This document shows, piece after piece, positions 6,682 to 14,923 of a DNA stretch of 39,364 bases. Made by a program: the position numbers and the translations under genes. Under the pieces are notes generated by a model. The model saw only the letters and a list, made by a program, of their open reading frames with translations. It had not been told where the DNA came from and did no database searches. The stretch is from a virus. How positions within the stretch are numbered: position 1 is the first letter of the stretch; every line of letters starts with the position of its first letter. The stretch covers positions 1 through 39,364 of the IMG/VR virus record IMGVR_UViG_3300037132_000070; one strand, written 5' to 3'.

Positions 6682-8862
6682 ATGCAAGAAGGCGAACCCA
6701 GATACGAAGTGGTTGCGGGTGCCGGCGGCGATGCTCCCATTGATGAAGATACCATCCGTAGCCTCAAGTCTGAGATTGACAGGATCACCACGCGCTGTGC
6801 CGAGTTTCAGACGTTCCGCTACAACAACGATGTCGTGCGGTTCAACATTTGGCCGGGGCGTTCCTTTGACGGTCGCAACTGGACAGAGACCGCGGACATG
6901 TTTGAGGGGCAGTCGGATCAGCCCGTGTGGCTTGCCGATAGCGTTATCAACGAGCGCGTTCAGCAGGGTGTGATTGCCCTCATGCGTGCGCAGATTCGGT
7001 GCGAGCCTTCCGGACTTGGGGCCGACGCACGAAGCGCGGCAAAGTGGTCCATCATCCTGCGGTGGCTAATTTCCCGCATGGGTGCGCGGTGGATTAAGGA
7101 GCACATCAAGCTCTGGAACTACGAAGACAGCGACACGCCGGCCATTGCCCTCATGCGCGTGTACTGGCGGCACGAGACCGGTCTGGAGATGAAGACGCTG
7201 ACGGCGGATGAGATTGCCGCCAAGTGGATTGATGAGTACGCTGGCGCGATGGCAGACGCTGGCCGCGACGTACAGCCCGAAGAACCGCAGCAGCAGGCGA
7301 TGCAGTTCCTGGCGTTCATGACTGACCCGGCGAGCGACCTGACCGCCGTTGTCGCCATGATTCAGGACATGTTTCCTCGCCTGAAGCCGAAGCGCGCCAA
7401 GAAGATCGCGCAGCAGATCGCCAAGGATGGGTCGGCGGAGTTCCCGCTGGAAATCGTTTCATTCGACGGCCCGGAGATTGGGGCCAAGCGGTTCGCCCTC
7501 GACTTCTTTGTTCCCGACAGCATCCGCGACTTCGATGACTGTTCGTGCTGGTTTGAGCTTGAGTGGATCAGCGCATCCGAGTTGCGCCAGCGCGAAACCA
7601 CAATGGGGTGGGACGCGGAGTTTATCGAAGATGTGCTCAAGAAGCGCGGCAACGCGGCGTTTCTTGACAGCACCATTGCTACCCCGGCGTGGCTGGCAAA
7701 CTACTCTTCCGGCCTGCACCAGAACGAGTATCAGGTCGTGTGGGCTCACTTCCTTGCCACCAACGAGGATGGCATTTCTGCCCGCTACTACACCGTTCTT
7801 GACTACAGCGGAACGCGCACGGCGCACGGGATGAAGCTGGAGGCGCTTCCGAACAGGTGGCCCGGTGTTCTGCACCGCCGTGAAATCATTGATGACTTTG
7901 CCCTGAACTCACGCGGCGTGCCTGAAATCGTTGGCCCTGAGCAGTTCACCATCAAGCGCATGCGCGACCTTCAGGTAAATGGCGCGGAGATTTCCACGCT
8001 GCCTCCGTTTACCACTAACGACGGGCGCGGAAGCGAAGAGATATTCCTTGCCCCTTTAAAGCACCTGGCGCTTTCGCGTCCAGGAGCCAAAGCAGAGTTT
8101 CTGCAGCCGCCTCAACCGGCCACCGCAGCGCGCTTGCTGGTGCAGGACATCGAAAAGGGAGCATCTACATACTGGGGACGCAAGACCGCAGACACCGACC
8201 CGAACATGCTGGCAATGCAGCAGGAGTTTGATGTCGGCTTGAGGCTGGCGTCAGTCAAGGATGAGCTTCAGATCCTCCTCGACCTTGCCATGCAGGAGAT
8301 GCCTGACTCGATGATTCAGCAGATCATGGGTCCGGACAACATGCCGGTGGCGAAGAGCAAAGAAGAGATTGCCGGACATTACGATGTCGTCATCACGTTT
8401 GATCCGGCGCAGCTTGACCACGAGAGGCTTGTGGACATCATCAACGCGCTGCCGGCTATTAAGCAGCTTGACCCGCAGAACCGGCTGGACATGGCCCCGG
8501 CCGCAGAGTACGCCTACCGCGCGCTACTGCCGCAGATCGCAGAAGGGGCCATCCGTCCGGCAGAGGTTGGAGTCGCGCACGAAGCAGACGAGGCGAAGCG
8601 CCACCTGATTGCCATGCGAAACGGCATGCAGGTTCCGGTGGACGAGACTGGGGCGTGGAACTACGAACTGCGCATCAAGACTATCGAGGACGCCCTGACA
8701 CAAGACCCCGACCAGAACTCCATTTCCCCGGCGTACCTCCAGAATATCAGCGCGTTCCTTGCGGCCATGAAGTTCCAATACCAGCAGCACGTCGTTAATA
8801 AGCAGACTGGTAGGCAGGGCGTCAAGGGCGGGCAGGGCGCAGAAGCACCGGAAGGAGAGTAG
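6682..8862 (+). CDS. Portal protein (putative)
   Basis: This encodes 726 residues from ATG 6682, with GGGAGCGG upstream; an earlier ATG at 6619 lies in the hairpin. The N-terminal half carries the pattern WTETADMFEGQSDQP then LADSVINERVQQGV and a Trp-rich WSIILRWLISRMG helix. Later segments include GPEQFTIKRMRDLQVNGAE and a C-terminal helical region with Gln-rich helices, as in large portal proteins of podoviruses, which form the dodecameric vertex ring for packaging and ejection. The Gln-rich, charged C-terminal tail could form the barrel. It lies after the coat gene rather than between terminase and scaffold, which is unusual. I see no other portal candidate. Confidence 0.72.
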   Translation: MQEGEPRYEVVAGAGGDAPIDEDTIRSLKSEIDRITTRCAEFQTFRYNNDVVRFNIWPGRSFDGRNWTETADMFEGQSDQPVWLADSVINERVQQGVIALMRAQIRCEPSGLGADARSAAKWSIILRWLISRMGARWIKEHIKLWNYEDSDTPAIALMRVYWRHETGLEMKTLTADEIAAKWIDEYAGAMADAGRDVQPEEPQQQAMQFLAFMTDPASDLTAVVAMIQDMFPRLKPKRAKKIAQQIAKDGSAEFPLEIVSFDGPEIGAKRFALDFFVPDSIRDFDDCSCWFELEWISASELRQRETTMGWDAEFIEDVLKKRGNAAFLDSTIATPAWLANYSSGLHQNEYQVVWAHFLATNEDGISARYYTVLDYSGTRTAHGMKLEALPNRWPGVLHRREIIDDFALNSRGVPEIVGPEQFTIKRMRDLQVNGAEISTLPPFTTNDGRGSEEIFLAPLKHLALSRPGAKAEFLQPPQPATAARLLVQDIEKGASTYWGRKTADTDPNMLAMQQEFDVGLRLASVKDELQILLDLAMQEMPDSMIQQIMGPDNMPVAKSKEEIAGHYDVVITFDPAQLDHERLVDIINALPAIKQLDPQNRLDMAPAAEYAYRALLPQIAEGAIRPAEVGVAHEADEAKRHLIAMRNGMQVPVDETGAWNYELRIKTIEDALTQDPDQNSISPAYLQNISAFLAAMKFQYQQHVVNKQTGRQGVKGGQGAEAPEGE

Positions 8863-8867
8863 GCGGG

Positions 8868-9206
8868 ATGGCTACGAACATTATTGTGAAGGGCGGGACC
8901 GGCACCAGCGGGTGCGATGTCAACAAGAAGGCCGTGCGCGAAACGGTCGAGATGAACAAGCGGTTCCCGGCCAAGGCGGGTAGCATGCTGATGCGCCGGC
9001 TACCAGTTGAGGTCGTGCAGAAGGCCATCCGAGAAGAGGGGCCGGAAGTGATGACGAACGCGGCAGAAGGTTTTTGGCAGGAGACGTGCGATCGGGCGTT
9101 TCCGCATACCAGGGTGCGCGATGTCAGCCAGGCGGCATGGAGCGGGTGGGGCGCCGGAAGGTGCCGATGCGCCCTTAACCCGACCGGCAAGAAGCGAATC
9201 GCATAA
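8868..9206 (+). CDS. Small hypothetical protein between portal and connector genes
   Basis: This encodes 112 residues from ATG 8868, with GGAGAG upstream overlapping the portal stop region. It opens with a short beta-like segment (NIIVKGGTGTSG), then a basic Arg/Lys-rich helical region and a C-terminal part with paired cysteines (CRC). No family recognised. The place just after the portal is often used by head-completion or adaptor proteins, but length and pattern do not settle it. Confidence 0.6.
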   Translation: MATNIIVKGGTGTSGCDVNKKAVRETVEMNKRFPAKAGSMLMRRLPVEVVQKAIREEGPEVMTNAAEGFWQETCDRAFPHTRVRDVSQAAWSGWGAGRCRCALNPTGKKRIA

Positions 9207-9224
9207 CAGCGACAGGGGTGGTGC

Positions 9225-10157
9225 ATGTACCAGACGGTCACACTTGGAAACGTCATCGCACGAATACTGCGGCTACGCGGGTTCGATCCGACTACGTTTC
9301 TGCCGCTGATGACGGTCAAGGAGCAGCAGCAGTACGCCGACGCCATCAATTCGTCTCTCAAAGACATCTGGACGGACAAGTTCTGGACCGATCTGATGCG
9401 GTGGGAGCAGCGCACGTACCGCCCACCGTGGAACGCAGGACAGAACTATGCGGCCGGCCAAGAAGTCTTTCGCGAAGACGTTTCCGTGACGCCTGCATTG
9501 CAGGACTACTACTACGCCGTGACGACAAATAGCGGGCAAGACCCACTGCTTGACACGGCTGGAACATACTGGAAAAAGGTCGAGTACCATACCTTCCCGA
9601 AGTACATCGAGTTTTTCCAGCCGTGGGAGTCGGTGGCCATGGATGCAGTGCAGTACCCCATGTGCGCGACCAAGGAAGACCCGCGGTTTCATACCGCCGT
9701 GCGGTGGATCGAAGACGTTGCCCCGCTCTTCAATGGGCAGGGTTTGCTTTTTCCCGCTCGCACCGAGACGTTCAAGCCGTGGATTCGATTCCGTCCCCTT
9801 CCGCCTGAGTTCAGCATGGCCGCGTGGAGCGCCGGAACGAACTACGAGACGCAGAGCATGGTGTACGTGGACCCCGATTGCTGGATGGCGCTGGTGCCTA
9901 ATAGCGGCGTGACGCCCGGCACGGACCCAACGACGTGGCAGAAGGTGGGCGTGCCAAAGATGTTCGACGACTACGTTGTGCTTTCTTCTGTTGGCATCCT
10001 CATCCGCGAAAACATGGGGAACTACAAGGACATCCCGGCGATCGTTGCCGAGCGAAACCGTCTGTACTCGCGCTACATCGACCGGGTTGGATTGCAGGGG
10101 CAAGCGGTGTGGCGCAGTGGTTCGCGGCAGATCATGGGCAGGGGGTACGGACGATGA
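9225..10157 (+). CDS. Connector/tail-type virion protein with two CBM5/12-like repeats
   Basis: This encodes 310 residues. The start is shared with a GGGGTGG site. The first 60 residues are helical (QQQYADAINSSLKDIW) and resemble head-to-tail adaptor proteins that bind beneath the portal. Two copies of a 45-residue beta module follow: residues 67-119 (WNAGQNYAAGQEVF ... YYYAVTTNSGQDP ... YWKKV) and 206-249 (WSAGTNYETQSMVY ... CWMALVPNSGVTPG ... WQKV). This W-x-x-G-x-x-Y ... V ... W pattern is that of chitin-binding CBM5/12-type modules used in fibres and depolymerases. Its stop overlaps the next ATG (ATGA at 10154). A structural virion role is likely; the exact position in the particle is inferred. 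Confidence 0.62.
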   Translation: MYQTVTLGNVIARILRLRGFDPTTFLPLMTVKEQQQYADAINSSLKDIWTDKFWTDLMRWEQRTYRPPWNAGQNYAAGQEVFREDVSVTPALQDYYYAVTTNSGQDPLLDTAGTYWKKVEYHTFPKYIEFFQPWESVAMDAVQYPMCATKEDPRFHTAVRWIEDVAPLFNGQGLLFPARTETFKPWIRFRPLPPEFSMAAWSAGTNYETQSMVYVDPDCWMALVPNSGVTPGTDPTTWQKVGVPKMFDDYVVLSSVGILIRENMGNYKDIPAIVAERNRLYSRYIDRVGLQGQAVWRSGSRQIMGRGYGR

Positions 10158-12169
10158 GAATGCGTTCATTGTGTGCCCGCGTCCTGGTTCTGTGCTTTGC
10201 CGTGTCTGGCATGGCAAGGGGCGGGGCGTTTGATCCTGGCGCCCCGTACAGCGGCGGAACGACGGCCGGGGTGGCGCTAGCTTACCCGGCAATCGTGGCG
10301 ATTGGCAACGTGTTCACGAACGGCATTCCCGTGTTCGTGGACCGCACCGGCACGCGGGTTATGTGCCAGAACCCGACAAACCTAACGCTATCCGGGAGCA
10401 TCATCAGCACGACGGTGGTTGTCAACGTGACCAGCACAACGGTCAATTCAGCCTACGCTGCGCTTGCTGGTGTGGCCGTGACGGCTGGGTACGCTTCTAC
10501 GGCAGGCGTTTCTGCGGTGTCCCTGTCCAGCTTTGCGAGCAACGCGACGTATGCCATAGAGGCTGGTCACTCCACCAACGCGGACACGGCGGTGGAGTCT
10601 TCTCACGCGACGAACGCAGACTTCGCCACGCATGCGGTGCTGGCAGACTATGCAGTCATCGCGACATCGACCGGTGTGCAGTATTCAGGCACGGCAGGAT
10701 TCGCGACCAATGCCTTGTACGCCATCAACGCGACGTTCGCGGCCGGTGCTGGGATGGCCAGCAACGCGGTCCCGGGTAGCGCCTTGGCTGGAATCGGCGC
10801 AGCGGCGACAAACCACACCGATTCCGCGACGAACGCTTTATTCATCGCTTTGACGAATCTTGGCATCTCGGCATCGCAGGCGACGAACCTCGTGCAGGCG
10901 CTGCTTGGTTCAACCTTGCCGACCTCGACGGTGGCGCGTGCGACGGCGGCGACGATGCTGGAGGTCGCGGGCGGATGTTCTTGGACTGAACAGCGTGTTG
11001 ATGGGCCGTATCAGGTGACGGTGACGAACTCGACCGACGTGTACGTGAGTGGCACGAACGGTGATGGATATAACGGTCCTCCTCCTGGGACGGTATGGGC
11101 AAACCCTGTCTCGGATGGATTTGGCAACAGGAACTGGTATAACAGCGGGCCTTGGTCATTGGCGGAATATCCAGATGAGGGGACGCTTGGAGGAGTTTTT
11201 TGGCAAGTGGGTTGGTTCGCTGGCGGTTGGACTTTTAACGGAATGGCTGCCAATCAACTTCCCGTCGCGAGCAGTTACACGTTTGACGGGGGGGCTGGCA
11301 GTCTGACCATTGATTATGTCCCCATCACCAACGCGACGCGCATCGCCACCGCCATCATGCTGGTAGACCACGATGTGGACCCGAACGCGCACTCGAACCT
11401 ATTCGCAGCCCGCCCTACCTTTGCCGCCGTGACTGACGTAGTGACGGCGGCGGTCTCGCCCTATACCAACGGGGCCGCGCTTGGCCTGTCTGCGTTGCAG
11501 CCGGGGGCCACCAACGGAAACACGTCAATCTGCAAGAGCAATGTCTCCACCTTCGCCCGCGCTGACGCCCTCGCCGGATACCTGCCGCTGAATGGTTCAA
11601 CCAATCTGCTCGCGCCCCTTGGCCTGTACCCATACGGAGCAGGCGGGGCATACTGGACGCTGCAATCCGTCTTTAGCGCACCGCGTGCAATCGACTTCGC
11701 CAAGCGGCTGTCAAACGGATTCGCGCTCTACCACATCTACGCCAACGACACGGGGCAGGACGAGACTCTTCTTTACACCGACAGCGACGTGTCCGGCAAC
11801 CCAGGGTGCCCGACCGGCGCGGCGTCCACCGGGGCGCTGGCGGTGGTCAGCAACGCCGTCCTGAGCGTCTGGAGCAACGCCACCGTCGCGGCCGGTACCG
11901 TCTGGCTAGACTGGAACAAGTCAGCCTCATGGGTAATTGCCCCGACCAACGCCGCGTACAGCATCAACGCCACCAATACGCCGTGGGCATCCGCACCAAG
12001 ATCCATGCAACTCATGCTGACGACGCCGACCACCATTGCCCCGACGATCACCTGGCCGTCAAACTTGATTTGGTCCGCGCAACTCGACGTGACCAGCAAC
12101 CGCGTTTATGGCATCGTGCTGCTTTGGGATGGAGGTGCGTATGTGGCGATTCCGCTCTATTCTAGGTAG
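10154..12169 (+). CDS. Exported fibre-like protein with Ala/Asn repeats
   Basis: This encodes 671 residues, starting at ATG 10154 within an ATGA overlap that implies translational coupling. The first 25 residues form a signal peptide: MRMRSLCAR, core VLVLCFAVSG, likely cleavage near ARGGA. Residues about 95-215 consist of repeats of the type N-A-x-Y-A-x-x-A-G/S, with NATYAIEAG, TNADTAVESS, TNADFATHA and TNALYAINA as examples. These resemble the trimeric beta-helical shafts of phage tail fibres. The C-terminal 350 residues are Gly/Asn/Trp-rich and beta-like, a possible receptor-binding region. A fibre with a Sec signal is unexpected. It could be a host-surface adhesin carried by the phage instead. 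Confidence 0.65.
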   Translation: MRMRSLCARVLVLCFAVSGMARGGAFDPGAPYSGGTTAGVALAYPAIVAIGNVFTNGIPVFVDRTGTRVMCQNPTNLTLSGSIISTTVVVNVTSTTVNSAYAALAGVAVTAGYASTAGVSAVSLSSFASNATYAIEAGHSTNADTAVESSHATNADFATHAVLADYAVIATSTGVQYSGTAGFATNALYAINATFAAGAGMASNAVPGSALAGIGAAATNHTDSATNALFIALTNLGISASQATNLVQALLGSTLPTSTVARATAATMLEVAGGCSWTEQRVDGPYQVTVTNSTDVYVSGTNGDGYNGPPPGTVWANPVSDGFGNRNWYNSGPWSLAEYPDEGTLGGVFWQVGWFAGGWTFNGMAANQLPVASSYTFDGGAGSLTIDYVPITNATRIATAIMLVDHDVDPNAHSNLFAARPTFAAVTDVVTAAVSPYTNGAALGLSALQPGATNGNTSICKSNVSTFARADALAGYLPLNGSTNLLAPLGLYPYGAGGAYWTLQSVFSAPRAIDFAKRLSNGFALYHIYANDTGQDETLLYTDSDVSGNPGCPTGAASTGALAVVSNAVLSVWSNATVAAGTVWLDWNKSASWVIAPTNAAYSINATNTPWASAPRSMQLMLTTPTTIAPTITWPSNLIWSAQLDVTSNRVYGIVLLWDGGAYVAIPLYSR

Positions 12170-12497
12170 CGTCCTGCTGCTGGCATCTAGCGTCGCCCTG
12201 GCCGATGGCTGGGTACACTCGCCGGACGGTGCGCGCATCGACCGCATTGCCCAGCCGCTGCCGTTCCGAGGGCAAGACCTGGCAACGGGGCAGGCGTGCA
12301 GCCTGTCCACGAATGATGCCGTGCGCGCGTCCTGGTGTGGCTGGTGGCGCGTTCAGCGGGCGACGCAGCCGACCGGCACGGTCATCATGGCGCGTAGCTG
12401 GTGCATCACCAACGGGTATGCGCAGGAGGTCCTGACGCTGACGAATAAGCCCGCGTTCAAAGTCCCGGCGCGGCGCGCAAAGGCGGTGGCCAAGTGA
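12141..12497 (+). CDS. Small exported protein
   Basis: This encodes 118 residues from ATG 12141, with GGAGG five bases upstream and a 29-base overlap with the fibre-like gene. The N-terminus is a signal peptide (WRFR, core SILGSVLLLASSV, cleavage after ALA near residue 20). The mature part is short, with several Trp and Cys residues (SWCGWW, SWCITNG) that could form disulfides in the periplasm, and a basic C-terminus. No family recognised. It ends in a GTGA overlap with the next gene, so the exported proteins are made as a coupled series. Confidence 0.6.
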   Translation: MWRFRSILGSVLLLASSVALADGWVHSPDGARIDRIAQPLPFRGQDLATGQACSLSTNDAVRASWCGWWRVQRATQPTGTVIMARSWCITNGYAQEVLTLTNKPAFKVPARRAKAVAK

Positions 12498-13408
12498 AGC
12501 GCCTGCCAATCATCCTTGCAGCCGTGACCCTGGCGTCCGGCCTGTTTGCCGCTTGGCCATGGCTTGCGGCCCCGGCGCCGTACTCCTGCCGCATCCAGGT
12601 AGATCAGGGGATAGGCGGCTTTGTCTGCCATCCCGTGCGGTACGCGTGCACCAACATCACAATCTGTGGCCTCATTGCAACACTGCACCAACCCGTTGTG
12701 AACCTCACCATGGGCGAGCCGACCAGCTACATGTTTTCGGACGGCGAGGCGATCACCCGCGGCCCCGATCTGGCCGGCGGCGCGTGGGGATGGTCAACGG
12801 GGCGCGTCTTCTCCGGGGCCGTGATTGTCACCACGAACACGTATACCCGCTGCGGGCATATCCCCGTGGGATACGCCATTGTCGGCGCGTGCAGCAACCC
12901 TGCCACGATCACGGTCGGCGGCAGCAGCATCACGGTCACAGGAGCCTTCGACCGTTCCATCGGCCCCGTGACCAACGGCACGCAAATCAGCATGAGCACA
13001 ACAGGATTTGCGGCCATTGGAATCACGACCATGGGCAGCAACGAGTGGTATGGCGTGAGTGGGATAGGCGATGATTTACAGTCCCCGGATGAAACTAGTA
13101 TCAACACGAACGCCGGCTTTCTGGTTTATCAATGGGTCTGCACGCCGCAAACCAACGTGGTCTATGGATGCTTTTTCAAATATGGCGAGATGCGGTGCTC
13201 GACCAACGTGTATCACGTTTCACACGCGGGTTACATCGCGGCCGGCGCACAAATGAGGGTGCTTGCCGTGGCTTTTTTTAGCCTGTACTCGCAGCAATAT
13301 CGCTTTTTCGGCTGGCGGGCGTACTACGGAACACCGAGCGCCGCGCAGGTGCGGCAATGGGAGATCGACGCGCGGGCCGAATACACGCAACGCGGATATG
13401 GCCAATGA
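12494..13408 (+). CDS. Exported hypothetical protein, possibly adhesin-like
   Basis: This encodes 304 residues, starting at GTG 12494 in a GTGA overlap with the previous stop. The N-terminus MKRLPIILAAVTLASGLFAA is a good signal peptide. The mature chain is Thr/Asn/Gly-rich, beta-like and carries at least eight cysteines, so extracytoplasmic disulfides are plausible. The middle, with ITVGGSSITVTGAFD and ATGVSGIGDD-like turns, looks like a beta-sandwich or lectin-type fold. The C-terminal 40 residues (YYGTPSAAQVRQWEIDARAEY) resemble the end of concanavalin-like LamG/jelly-roll domains. I do not have a firm family. Confidence 0.6.
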   Translation: MKRLPIILAAVTLASGLFAAWPWLAAPAPYSCRIQVDQGIGGFVCHPVRYACTNITICGLIATLHQPVVNLTMGEPTSYMFSDGEAITRGPDLAGGAWGWSTGRVFSGAVIVTTNTYTRCGHIPVGYAIVGACSNPATITVGGSSITVTGAFDRSIGPVTNGTQISMSTTGFAAIGITTMGSNEWYGVSGIGDDLQSPDETSINTNAGFLVYQWVCTPQTNVVYGCFFKYGEMRCSTNVYHVSHAGYIAAGAQMRVLAVAFFSLYSQQYRFFGWRAYYGTPSAAQVRQWEIDARAEYTQRGYGQ

Positions 13409-13409
13409 C

Positions 13410-13471
13410 TTCCCGGCCGGGTGGCCGGGAACCGCCCCCGCGTTCGTGTGAGGACGCTTGCGCGGGCGGCG
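13410..13471 (+). terminator. Tandem GC hairpins between exported proteins and the lysis-type cluster
   Basis: A perfect nine-pair stem (13410-13418 with 13423-13431, loop GGGT) begins two bases after the stop of the preceding gene. A second stem (13432-13442 with about 13457-13466, bulged) follows at once. Neither has a T-run, so termination would be Rho-assisted or they may act as a 3' end stabiliser. GAGACAAC, a relative of the operator near 3.8 kb, lies just after at 13481-13488. Confidence 0.45.
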
Positions 13472-13517
13472 GGTAATTGAGAGACAACACGCCGACCAAT
13501 TCGGCGGAAGGAGACGC

Positions 13518-13808
13518 ATGAAGCACAGCATCAAGCGATTCATCCGCCGCAACCCTCGCTGTCTGCTGATTCTTGCTATCGTGGCGGCAATCGTCGCGGA
13601 GCTGGTGATCTGCGGCTGTCAGTCCCCCATCGCGTCCAGCCGCAACGCCAGCGCAGCCGTGGACGTGCGCGACTCGACAAACATCACGATCAACGTGTGG
13701 ATTCTGAACGAACCCAGCGGCGGCGCATCCGTGTTGTCTGGACTTGATACCAACACCGTCAAGGCCGTTGCACAAGGCGCGGCCGAGGGCGTGACCGCAG
13801 TGAAGTGA
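13518..13808 (+). CDS. Small membrane-anchored or lipoprotein, lysis-type cluster
   Basis: This encodes 96 residues from ATG 13518 with a strong AAGGAGA site. A basic start (KHSIKRFIRRNPR) is followed by a hydrophobic core LLILAIVAAIVAELVICGC and then a polar domain. ICGC or LVIC could serve as a lipobox, so the product may be a lipoprotein; otherwise it is a single-span inner-membrane protein. The mature part is beta-like (TNITINVWILNE), followed by a short helix. It opens a run of four small membrane-associated proteins, where spanin or holin genes would be expected. No sequence family seen. Confidence 0.58.
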   Translation: MKHSIKRFIRRNPRCLLILAIVAAIVAELVICGCQSPIASSRNASAAVDVRDSTNITINVWILNEPSGGASVLSGLDTNTVKAVAQGAAEGVTAVK

Positions 13809-13819
13809 GGAGAATGTCC

Positions 13820-14020
13820 ATGAAGCCAATCGCAATCCTGCTGCTCTGCGCCGTGTGCTCCGGGTGCCAGACCGTTGAAGCGGTCTTGGATGCACTTGGC
13901 ACTCCTGACCCCGTGCCGGCCGCTTCCCCTGCAAACGCGGGCGCAGTCGTCAACGGGCGCGTGTGCGTCCAGATGTCGGACGGCACTTGGCAGTGGGTGT
14001 CACGCAAACCGGCGAAGTGA
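13820..14020 (+). CDS. Small lipoprotein-like protein (possible o-spanin analogue)
   Basis: This encodes 66 residues. Start choices are GTG 13805 (GTGA overlap), ATG 13814 and ATG 13820; GAGGAG seven bases before 13820 favours the last. The N-terminus MKPIAILLLCAVCSGC is a short export signal ending in a Cys that could be lipid-modified, though Cys rather than Leu at -3 makes the lipobox imperfect. The short mature part contains a Pro/Ala-rich stretch as seen in Rz1-type outer-membrane spanins. Size and neighbourhood fit a spanin partner, but this is inferred. Confidence 0.5.
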   Translation: MKPIAILLLCAVCSGCQTVEAVLDALGTPDPVPAASPANAGAVVNGRVCVQMSDGTWQWVSRKPAK

Positions 14021-14028
14021 GGCAGACC

Positions 14029-14283
14029 ATGAACGAACAACCGAGCATCATGGACAAGCTTTTGGGCCTGAACTGGCGCACGACCATGGGCGGCACCCTC
14101 GCCGCTGCTGGTGGTGTCCTAGTGGCGTCCGCGCCGACCGGGAGCAAGTGGCAGGTTGCCGGGCAGATCATGGCCGCAGTGGGCGCCGCGTGGCTTGGCT
14201 TCGCCGCCCGTGACCGGGGCGTGTCATCTGCGCAGATGCAGGACGCCGCAGACACAAAGGCTCAGGAAGGCGGCAAGCCGTGA
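14029..14283 (+). CDS. Holin-like small membrane protein
   Basis: This encodes 84 residues from ATG 14029. Two hydrophobic segments can be seen: about residues 19-35 (TMGGTLAAAGGVLVASA) and 43-60 (VAGQIMAAVGAAWLGFAA), joined by a short polar turn, with a charged C-terminal tail. Small two-span proteins starting with the pattern LLGLNWRTT are common near phage lysis genes and are usually annotated as holin-like, forming the membrane lesion that times lysis. The ribosome site (GAGGCAG) is acceptable. Followed by a GTGA overlap. Confidence 0.55.
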   Translation: MNEQPSIMDKLLGLNWRTTMGGTLAAAGGVLVASAPTGSKWQVAGQIMAAVGAAWLGFAARDRGVSSAQMQDAADTKAQEGGKP

Positions 14284-14504
14284 ACGACCCATGGATATGG
14301 CCCAGGTGCGGCAAGGTGAACGCGCCATGGATGGCCCAGTGTACATGCGGACCGGCAACCGTCATGCCGATGCCGACGACGACATGGCCACCCTTTGCCT
14401 CGCAGCGTCCGACGACCGGAGACTACGCTCCCGACCAGCGACCAACAACCACTTGCGAGATCTGGCGCCAGATCGGCGCATTGAACTTGGAGGGCAAGCC
14501 GTGA
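14280..14504 (+). CDS. Small Cys/Pro/Trp-rich hypothetical protein
   Basis: This encodes 74 residues with GTG start at 14280 inside a GTGA overlap, and itself ending in a GTGA overlap with the next gene. That double coupling is the main evidence that it is real. The N-terminal part WPRCGKVNAPWMAQCTCGP resembles a degenerate zinc ribbon in which the first Cys is replaced by Trp. The rest is Pro/Thr-rich. No family. Confidence 0.5.
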   Translation: MNDPWIWPRCGKVNAPWMAQCTCGPATVMPMPTTTWPPFASQRPTTGDYAPDQRPTTTCEIWRQIGALNLEGKP

Positions 14505-14923
14505 GCACGCACCCGTATGACATGAGCAACCGGCAACTTGACGCCGACCAGGACGCCCGCAGCCGGGGAGAGGCTTTGCGCGAGGAAAGCGCCGCAGCGC
14601 GGGGTGTGGCTCAGGCCTGCCGGGAAGCCGCCGCCGTCGTGCGCGAAGCCGCTGCCGCCGCACGGGCCGCCACTCCCGCGCCCATGCACTGCCCGTCGCA
14701 CGAAGACATCAAAACGGACATCAAGGACATTCGTGCCGAAGTAGGCGGGGTCAAGCAGTCTATGGACAAAATGAACGGGGCAATTCATCTGCTGGCGTTC
14801 GAGATCCCAATAGCGGCCGGCCTGGCTGCGCTCATCGTCAACATCTGGCCGCACAAGGAGACGCGCCATAATATCACGCTCCAGACCAATCCTCCCGCGC
14901 AAGTAAGCCAGGTGACGCCATGA
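14501..14923 (+). CDS. Coiled-coil protein with C-terminal membrane span (XhlA-type)
   Basis: This encodes 140 residues, GTG start at 14501 in a GTGA overlap. Residues 15-65 are an Ala/Arg/Glu-rich helix likely to form a coiled coil. A second helix (DIKTDIKDIRAEVGGVKQSMDKM) then runs into a hydrophobic span LLAFEIPIAAGLAALIVNIW near residues 99-118. Soluble coil plus one C-terminal span is the layout of XhlA-like holin-associated proteins. A virion-anchoring or other membrane role is not excluded. The stop overlaps the next ATG (ATGA). Confidence 0.52.
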   Translation: MSTHPYDMSNRQLDADQDARSRGEALREESAAARGVAQACREAAAVVREAAAAARAATPAPMHCPSHEDIKTDIKDIRAEVGGVKQSMDKMNGAIHLLAFEIPIAAGLAALIVNIWPHKETRHNITLQTNPPAQVSQVTP

